From the NCBI RefSeq assembly GCF_001717585.1, contig NZ_CP017042.1:1766501-1830500 (forward strand): DNA of 64,000 bases, in the 5' to 3' direction. Position numbers and translations under genes: made by a program. The notes below the pieces were generated by a model. It saw only the letters and a program-made list of their open reading frames with translations. It was not told the origin of the DNA and made no database searches. The stretch is from Selenomonas sp. oral taxon 920 (lineage in GTDB: Bacteria > Bacillota > Negativicutes > Selenomonadales > Selenomonadaceae). Shown here piece after piece: positions 59,815-64,000 of this stretch (within the stretch, counting starts at the first letter, position 1; every line of letters starts with the position of its first letter).

Positions 59815-60372
59815 ATGGACAGGAATGTAAAAGAGATTCACGCAGCAAATGCGCGTTATGTCGAGGAGTTCGGTGACAAGGGGAGTCTATCACACCATCC
59901 GGCGCGCAGCATTGCCATTGTCACCTGCATGGACTGCCGCCTTGATCCTGCGAAATTTGCGGGACTGGCAAAGGGAGATGCGCATGTGATCCGCAATGCG
60001 GGCGGACGTGTCACGGACGATGTGATCCGCTCCCTCCTGATCTCCTACAAGATGCTTGGAACGAAGGAATGGTTCGTCATCCAGCATACACACTGCGGAA
60101 TGATGGGCTTTACCAATGAGGAGGCACGGGATCTCTTCGCGTCAGATGCCCATGTGCATGGGATCGACCCAACGGAGGCGCACTACATCGACTTCATGCC
60201 GATCAGCGGTACGATCGAAGAGAATCTGGTACGCGACGTGCGCCGTCTGCGGACGCATCCGCTCGTCCCCGCTGCCATCGTGATTCACGGCTATGTCTAC
60301 GACGTACATACGGGGCGGCTCATTGTTGTCGAGGAGGCCGAGAAGGTCGGTGCGGCAAAGCAGTCCTCATAA
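59815..60372 (+). CDS. Beta-carbonic anhydrase-like protein
   Basis: A 185-aa beta-class carbonic anhydrase homologue interconverting CO2 and bicarbonate. The zinc and catalytic residues are in VTCMDCRLDPAKFAGL (Cys, Asp, Arg) and VIQHTHCGMMGF (His, Cys), and RNAGGRVTDDVIRSL is the usual second motif. It is the short bacterial type (about 180-190 aa). AAGGGAG precedes the ATG at 59815. It may read through from the rpmB promoter; no separate promoter is obvious. Confidence 0.92.
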   Translation: MDRNVKEIHAANARYVEEFGDKGSLSHHPARSIAIVTCMDCRLDPAKFAGLAKGDAHVIRNAGGRVTDDVIRSLLISYKMLGTKEWFVIQHTHCGMMGFTNEEARDLFASDAHVHGIDPTEAHYIDFMPISGTIEENLVRDVRRLRTHPLVPAAIVIHGYVYDVHTGRLIVVEEAEKVGAAKQSS

Positions 60373-60373
60373 C

Positions 60374-60409
60374 AAAAAAAGAACGCTTCACACGGAGCGT
60401 TCTTTTTTT
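60374..60409. terminator. Bidirectional terminator
   Basis: A 10-bp stem AAAGAACGCT/AGCGTTCTTT (60378-60387 with 60396-60405) with T runs of seven on either strand, between two convergent genes. Confidence 0.93.
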
Positions 60410-60413
60410 GTTG

Positions 60414-61145
60414 TCAAAGGTCTGCACGTGCCCATGCATTCAGCTCCCGCCGCACGTTCTGCCAGTTGGGGAAATACCGATCCATGCGTCCGTAGAAGCG
60501 GGCATCGTGCCCGCGCACCCAGAGGTGGGTGAGCTCGTGCGTGATGACGTAGCGGAGAGCATGCACGTCATACTGCACGAGCTGAAGGTTCAGCGTGATC
60601 GCCGCCGTGCGGACGTTGCAGCTGCCCCAGCGCGTCTTCATCGCGCGGATACGCCAGCGTGCGGCGTGCTTTCCGACAAGAGTCTCACACGCGGGAGCTT
60701 CGCGCTCGATTGCCGCCGCGAGCTCCGTACGGTAGAGTGCCTCGATTGCCGCACGGCGCACATTGACATCTGCCGTCTGCGGAGCATGGAGTACAATCGT
60801 CCCATTAGCATACTCAGCGTAAGATTTTCCACGTATAAGCGGCACACATACAATCGGATATTCCTGCCCCCAGAGCCGTATTCGCTCACCCTCCGCATAC
60901 GTGCACACAGGTCGTTCCGCACGCACGCGCAAAAGCCGCAGGCGCTCGTCAATCCAGGCGCGTCTGCGGCGGACGAAATTTTCCATATCCCTCTGCGCCG
61001 TCCGCTGCGGCACACTCAGCTCGATGTGTCCGCCCTCGGCGGCGACGCGAAGGTAGAGATTCTTGATGTTCTTGTAGCGAATCACCGCCCGCAAACCATC
61101 CACCGTAATCTCCTGCTCCCGCAGAAGGCGTACCTTCCGCCTCAT
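60414..61145 (-). CDS. YgjP-like metallopeptidase-domain protein (DUF45/M48)
   Basis: A 243-aa soluble protein of the YgjP/DUF45 family. The HExxH zinc motif is in RYVITHELTHLWVRGHDARF, with a later His/Arg cluster, and TRWGSCNVRTAAITLNLQLV is the conserved segment before it. The protease role is inferred from the zinc motif; substrates are unknown. The ATG overlaps the hslO stop (ATGA). Confidence 0.9.
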   Translation of the reverse strand: MRRKVRLLREQEITVDGLRAVIRYKNIKNLYLRVAAEGGHIELSVPQRTAQRDMENFVRRRRAWIDERLRLLRVRAERPVCTYAEGERIRLWGQEYPIVCVPLIRGKSYAEYANGTIVLHAPQTADVNVRRAAIEALYRTELAAAIEREAPACETLVGKHAARWRIRAMKTRWGSCNVRTAAITLNLQLVQYDVHALRYVITHELTHLWVRGHDARFYGRMDRYFPNWQNVRRELNAWARADL

Positions 61146-62041
61146 TTGCCCGCGCGCATCGCACGCATCTTCTGCGCGACGTTGTAGATGACGCTCAGAT
61201 CCTCGCGGTCAAAGGTATATGCCTCGCTGCAGAAGTGGCATTTCACCTCTGCCGTTCCGTCGTCGCGCAGCGCACGCAAGTCCTCCTCGCCGAGCGTCAG
61301 CAGACGGTCGGTGATGTAGTTCTTCGAGCAGTTGCAGCGAAACGCAAGGTCGGTGGTCGAAAGAATCTTCACATCGTCGAAGCCGCCTAGGATTCTTTCG
61401 GCGATGCCCGCAGCATCCAGTCCCTCCAGAGCCATGTGCGAAACAGAGGAAATCCCCTTCAGGTTCTCCTCAAGACGGTCAATCGTCTCGTCCGACGCGC
61501 CCGGCAGGGGTTGGAGGAAGAAACCGCCCGCACCGAGACATTTCAAGTCGGGGCTGACGAGCACGCCGAGCCCGATGGAGGACGGTGTCTGCTCGGAGGT
61601 ATAGAGATAGTTGATGAGATCCTCCGCCACCTCGCCGTTTGTGATGTCGACACTGCCCGTCACGGGTTCTTTCAGTCCAGTGAAGCGTGTGACCGAGAGA
61701 ATTCCCGCGCCAATGCCGCCGCCCACATCGATCTTGCCGAGCGCATTCAGCGGCAGATTGACGTGCGGATGGTCGATATAGCCGCGCACAGAGCCCTCCG
61801 CTGTCGCATCTGCCGTTACCGTACCAAGAGGACCGTCGCCCTTGAATTTGATCGTAACAGATTCCTTGTTCTTGAGATTCGCAGCGAGGAGGAGTGCCCC
61901 CGTCATCGTACGCCCGAGTGCCGCCGCCGCAACGGGCCAGCAGTCGTGCCGCCGCATCGCCTCGGCGACGACCTCCGTCGTCACCGCCGCAAATGCGCGT
62001 ACCTCTCCATTTGCCGCCGTCGCCTTAACCAGTTGATCCAT
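61142..62041 (-). CDS. hslO: Redox-regulated chaperone Hsp33
   Basis: A 299-aa chaperone activated by oxidation. The four zinc-binding cysteines are at about 236, 238, 268 and 271 (RCNCSKN and KCHFCSEAY). The N-terminal core is typical (AVTTEVVAEAMRRHDCWPVA). The frame opens at a TTG at 62056, but AAGGAT precedes the ATG at 62041, where the conserved sequence starts. It overlaps nothing upstream and is 9 bases from the phosphodiesterase stop. Confidence 0.95.
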   Translation of the reverse strand: MDQLVKATAANGEVRAFAAVTTEVVAEAMRRHDCWPVAAAALGRTMTGALLLAANLKNKESVTIKFKGDGPLGTVTADATAEGSVRGYIDHPHVNLPLNALGKIDVGGGIGAGILSVTRFTGLKEPVTGSVDITNGEVAEDLINYLYTSEQTPSSIGLGVLVSPDLKCLGAGGFFLQPLPGASDETIDRLEENLKGISSVSHMALEGLDAAGIAERILGGFDDVKILSTTDLAFRCNCSKNYITDRLLTLGEEDLRALRDDGTAEVKCHFCSEAYTFDREDLSVIYNVAQKMRAMRAGK

Positions 62042-62049
62042 ATGTATCC

Positions 62050-62613
62050 TTACCAATCGAGTGCGAGTTCATGCAGAACGTCACCCGTATCTATGTCAAA
62101 AATCCGTATCGTACCATCCTCAAGCACCGCGACGGTGTTGCGCCCGTCGGGGCGCTTCGAGAGTGCGGCAGAGCCGGGATTGAGGAATACCGTATTGCCG
62201 CGCTTTTCGAGCACGTTGACATGGACATGACCGCTGATAAAGAGGTCGGCTTTCAGATGCTTTGCTGCCTGATCCTTTTCCGCATCGGTCATGACGGCAT
62301 CACCGTGCGTGACGATGATCCGCCTCCCCTCCCACACAACGTAGGCATAGGGGGACATAAGAGGGACTTCGAGGCAGCTTGCATCCACGTCGGAGTCGCA
62401 GTTTCCCTTGGCGATGATGACGGGGATCTCCGATGTGTTGATGCGCTCGATCAGCTCCATCGGATTGTAGTCCGCCTTCATCGGGTTGCGCGGTCCGTGA
62501 TAGGCGACATCGCCCGCATGGAGAATCAGGTCGGCGCCCGTGAAGAATTTTTCACACGCGCGTATCCATGCACCCTCATGCCCGTGCGTATCGCTGAGTA
62601 TACCGATCTTCAT
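62050..62613 (-). CDS. YfcE/MJ0936-type metallophosphodiesterase
   Basis: A 187-aa calcineurin-like phosphoesterase. The metal-binding motifs are ILSDTHGH, HAGDVAYH, AKGNCDSD, THGD and SGHVHV. It probably hydrolyses phosphodiesters or model substrates; the physiological target is not known. The ATG at 62613 lies 4 bases after the ribH stop, with only a weak ribosome binding site, so translation may be coupled. Confidence 0.93.
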   Translation of the reverse strand: MKIGILSDTHGHEGAWIRACEKFFTGADLILHAGDVAYHGPRNPMKADYNPMELIERINTSEIPVIIAKGNCDSDVDASCLEVPLMSPYAYVVWEGRRIIVTHGDAVMTDAEKDQAAKHLKADLFISGHVHVNVLEKRGNTVFLNPGSAALSKRPDGRNTVAVLEDGTIRIFDIDTGDVLHELALDW

Positions 62614-62617
62614 CTGC

Positions 62618-63082
62618 TCACAGCTTTCCAAGGAGACTTGCCATCTCCATCGCCGCCATCGCCGCGTCCGCGCCCTTATTGCCCGCCTTCGTGCCCGCGC
62701 GCTCGATCGCCTGCTCGATGTTCTCCGTCGTCACCACACCGAAGATCGTCGGTATGCCCGTCTGGAGTCCGACCTGCGCCACACCTTTTGAGACCTCATT
62801 GCATACATAATCATAGTGCGTCGTCGAGCCCCGAATGACCGCGCCGAGACAGAGCACTGCATCATATTTTCCGCTCTCTGCCATCTTCTTTGCCGCAAGC
62901 GGGATCTCGAACGCACCCGGCACCCACGCCACATCGATGTCACTGTCTGCCGTCTCGTGACGGTGCAGCGTATCGAGTGCACCGCCGACAAGCTTGCTCA
63001 CGATGAACTCATTGAACCGTGCCGCAATGATGCCGAATTTCAGGCCCTTGCCGCTGATATATCCTTCGATGATGTTTGCCAT
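62618..63082 (-). CDS. ribH: 6,7-dimethyl-8-ribityllumazine synthase
   Basis: A 154-aa enzyme making lumazine, the penultimate step of riboflavin synthesis. Family motifs are [40 protein letters not shown] and [27 protein letters not shown] precedes the ATG. It follows a DJ-1-like gene and, beyond it, the ribA or ribBA gene. Confidence 0.97.
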   Translation of the reverse strand: MANIIEGYISGKGLKFGIIAARFNEFIVSKLVGGALDTLHRHETADSDIDVAWVPGAFEIPLAAKKMAESGKYDAVLCLGAVIRGSTTHYDYVCNEVSKGVAQVGLQTGIPTIFGVVTTENIEQAIERAGTKAGNKGADAAMAAMEMASLLGKL

Positions 63083-63094
63083 ATTATTTTCTCC

Positions 63095-63712
63095 TTACTC
63101 CTCCATCATCTTCACAAAACGGTTGTGCGACGATGTATTATAATATCCCAGCTTATGCAGGACATACCAATCCTCAACCATAGCTTCCTCAGCAACATGA
63201 AGCGCAGTCAAAACTTCTCGGGCAAATTCCAAAGGTGCAGAGCCGTTTGCCGTAATGATGTTCCGGTCGAAAACCGCCTGCCTCGCCTGATAGTTCTCTG
63301 CGCCCTTATATTTTGTCCCCTTCCACTCCTGCAGTGCAGACAAGCGGTTTCCTGTATGCTTGACCGAATCGAGCACACCGATGGATGCCAAAAATGCTGC
63401 CGCATCGCAAATGCCGCCAAGGACTTTGCCGCTGTTCACACAATGCTCGACCAATGGGATCATCTGCTGTGCACGCTCTTCGCGCCAACACAGTCCACCG
63501 ATGAGCAGCAGAGCATCGTAATCCTTCGATGCAGATCCCACTGTATAATCCGGTACTGCACGAATGCCGCCAATGGAGGTTACAGGTTCTTTCGAGAGGG
63601 AGACTGTCTTGACCACGAATTTTCCCTGCCCAAGCATGTGAACTGCCGTCGACACGTACGCAGCTTCCCAGTCTGCATACTGTTCAAGAAGCGCCAGTAA
63701 AACCGTCTTCAT
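63095..63712 (-). CDS. DJ-1/PfpI-family protein in the riboflavin operon
   Basis: A 205-aa glutamine-amidotransferase-like protein of the DJ-1/PfpI superfamily. The nucleophile-elbow cysteine is Cys102 in GKVLGGICDAAAFLASIG, and a second conserved part is DYDALLLIGGLCWREE. Roles in the family include glyoxalase-type deglycation, peptidase activity and stress sensing; none can be chosen here. GAGGG is just upstream of the ATG. It sits between ribA/ribBA and ribH, where it interrupts the usual rib order. Confidence 0.85.
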   Translation of the reverse strand: MKTVLLALLEQYADWEAAYVSTAVHMLGQGKFVVKTVSLSKEPVTSIGGIRAVPDYTVGSASKDYDALLLIGGLCWREERAQQMIPLVEHCVNSGKVLGGICDAAAFLASIGVLDSVKHTGNRLSALQEWKGTKYKGAENYQARQAVFDRNIITANGSAPLEFAREVLTALHVAEEAMVEDWYVLHKLGYYNTSSHNRFVKMMEE

Positions 63713-63729
63713 CCCTCACGCCCTCTCAC

Positions 63730-64000
63730 TCATTTCCCCAACTCCTCATCGCTGAGGATATGCCCCATCTTTTCCTTTTTGACCGTCATGTACTTGCGGT
63801 CAAAGTCATGTGTGCTCATGACAATCGGTACGCGCTCGACAATCTTCAGCCCATATCCCTCGAGCCCCGCGCGCTTCGCAGGGTTGTTCGTCATGAGACG
63901 GATCGTCGTGAGCCCAAGATCGGCGAGAATCTGTGCACCGAGTCCGTAGTCACGCAGGTCGGGTGCAAAGCCGAGTTCGACGTTCGCCTCGACTGTGTCG
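63730..64000 (-). CDS. GTP cyclohydrolase II / RibBA, C-terminal end (partial)
   Basis: The last 90 codons of a riboflavin gene that begins outside the window. The visible part matches the end of the GTP cyclohydrolase II domain: FAPDLRDYGLGAQILADLGL, then TIRLMTNNPAKRAGLEGYGL and IVERVPI. It stops at 63730. Whether it is RibA alone or a RibBA fusion cannot be told, but the fusion is the usual Firmicute form. Confidence 0.92.
   Translation of the reverse strand, partial: DTVEANVELGFAPDLRDYGLGAQILADLGLTTIRLMTNNPAKRAGLEGYGLKIVERVPIVMSTHDFDRKYMTVKKEKMGHILSDEELGK

Noticed and set aside
1-64000. CRISPR array, prophage, integrative element or biosynthetic cluster
   Set aside because: No regularly spaced repeats, phage structural genes, integrase other than the IS3 transposase, or synthase modules were seen; the window is mainly core genome.

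Overview
The window is a gene-dense, GC-rich chromosomal segment from what looks like a Negativicute (Selenomonas-like, a diderm Firmicute). This is inferred from the gene set and gene order, not from any database search. Firmicute-type machinery (CodY, CheC/CheD/FliY chemotaxis, a SwrB-like protein, RNase Y, CdaA/CdaR, FloA/NfeD) sits in high-GC sequence whose anaerobic metabolism (DcuA/DcuB-type C4-dicarboxylate carrier) fits that group. Nearly every gene is on the minus strand; the plus-strand genes are an M48 protease, a LysR regulator, brnQ, rpmB and a carbonic-anhydrase-like gene.

Layout. 1-5570: an unidentified truncated gene, rny, a secreted M48 protease, and an nfeD-floA-small membrane protein operon. 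5571-7530: remains of a small type I toxin-antitoxin locus split by a complete IS3-family element (5774-7248, 3-4 bp target duplication). 7532-28261: a tRNA-Pro gene, then a flagellar/chemotaxis supercluster read leftwards: flbD, fliL-fliM-fliY, cheY-fliO-P-Q-R-flhB, flhA-flhF-flhG-pilZ-cheB-cheA-cheW-cheC-cheD-orf-fliA-fapA-orf-swrB-like. Clear sigma-A promoters before fliL, cheY and flhA divide it into at least three transcription units. 28412-35060: recO, DUF502, era, ybeY, phoH, a C39-like protein, an EamA transporter and glmM. 35102-38462: a COG2509-type flavoprotein with cdaR and cdaA, so the c-di-AMP synthase module ends in glmM. 38676-41678: ilvE, nnrD/E, acpS. 41752-43516: motA-motB. 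43694-45994: LysR and a C4-dicarboxylate transporter. 46190-48778: the hook gene flgE with a TIGR02530-type partner behind a sigma-28-like promoter. 48869-55532: methyltransferase, mutL, mutS, miaB. 55606-58316: five tRNA genes around brnQ and dedA. 58439-64000: codY, rpmB, carbonic anhydrase, a YgjP-like protein, hslO, a phosphodiesterase, ribH, a DJ-1-like gene and the 3' end of a riboflavin-pathway gene.

How the genes work together. FlhF/FlhG, FliA, the export gate (FliO-P-Q-R, FlhA, FlhB), the switch (FliM, FliY), the stator (MotA/B) and the hook (FlgE) make the flagellum. CheA/W/Y with CheC/CheD and a receiver-less CheB make a Bacillus-type adaptation system, and a PilZ protein adds a probable c-di-GMP brake.

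Most of the window is core genome. The least expected signals are three genes (brnQ, the swrB-like gene, rny) whose Shine-Dalgarno sequence is correctly spaced only for an AUC or AUU codon; the IS-split toxin-antitoxin locus with an apparently intact antisense RNA gene; short hairpins at the predicted 5' ends of three flagellar transcripts; and a sigma-28-like promoter overlapping a terminator in front of the hook gene.
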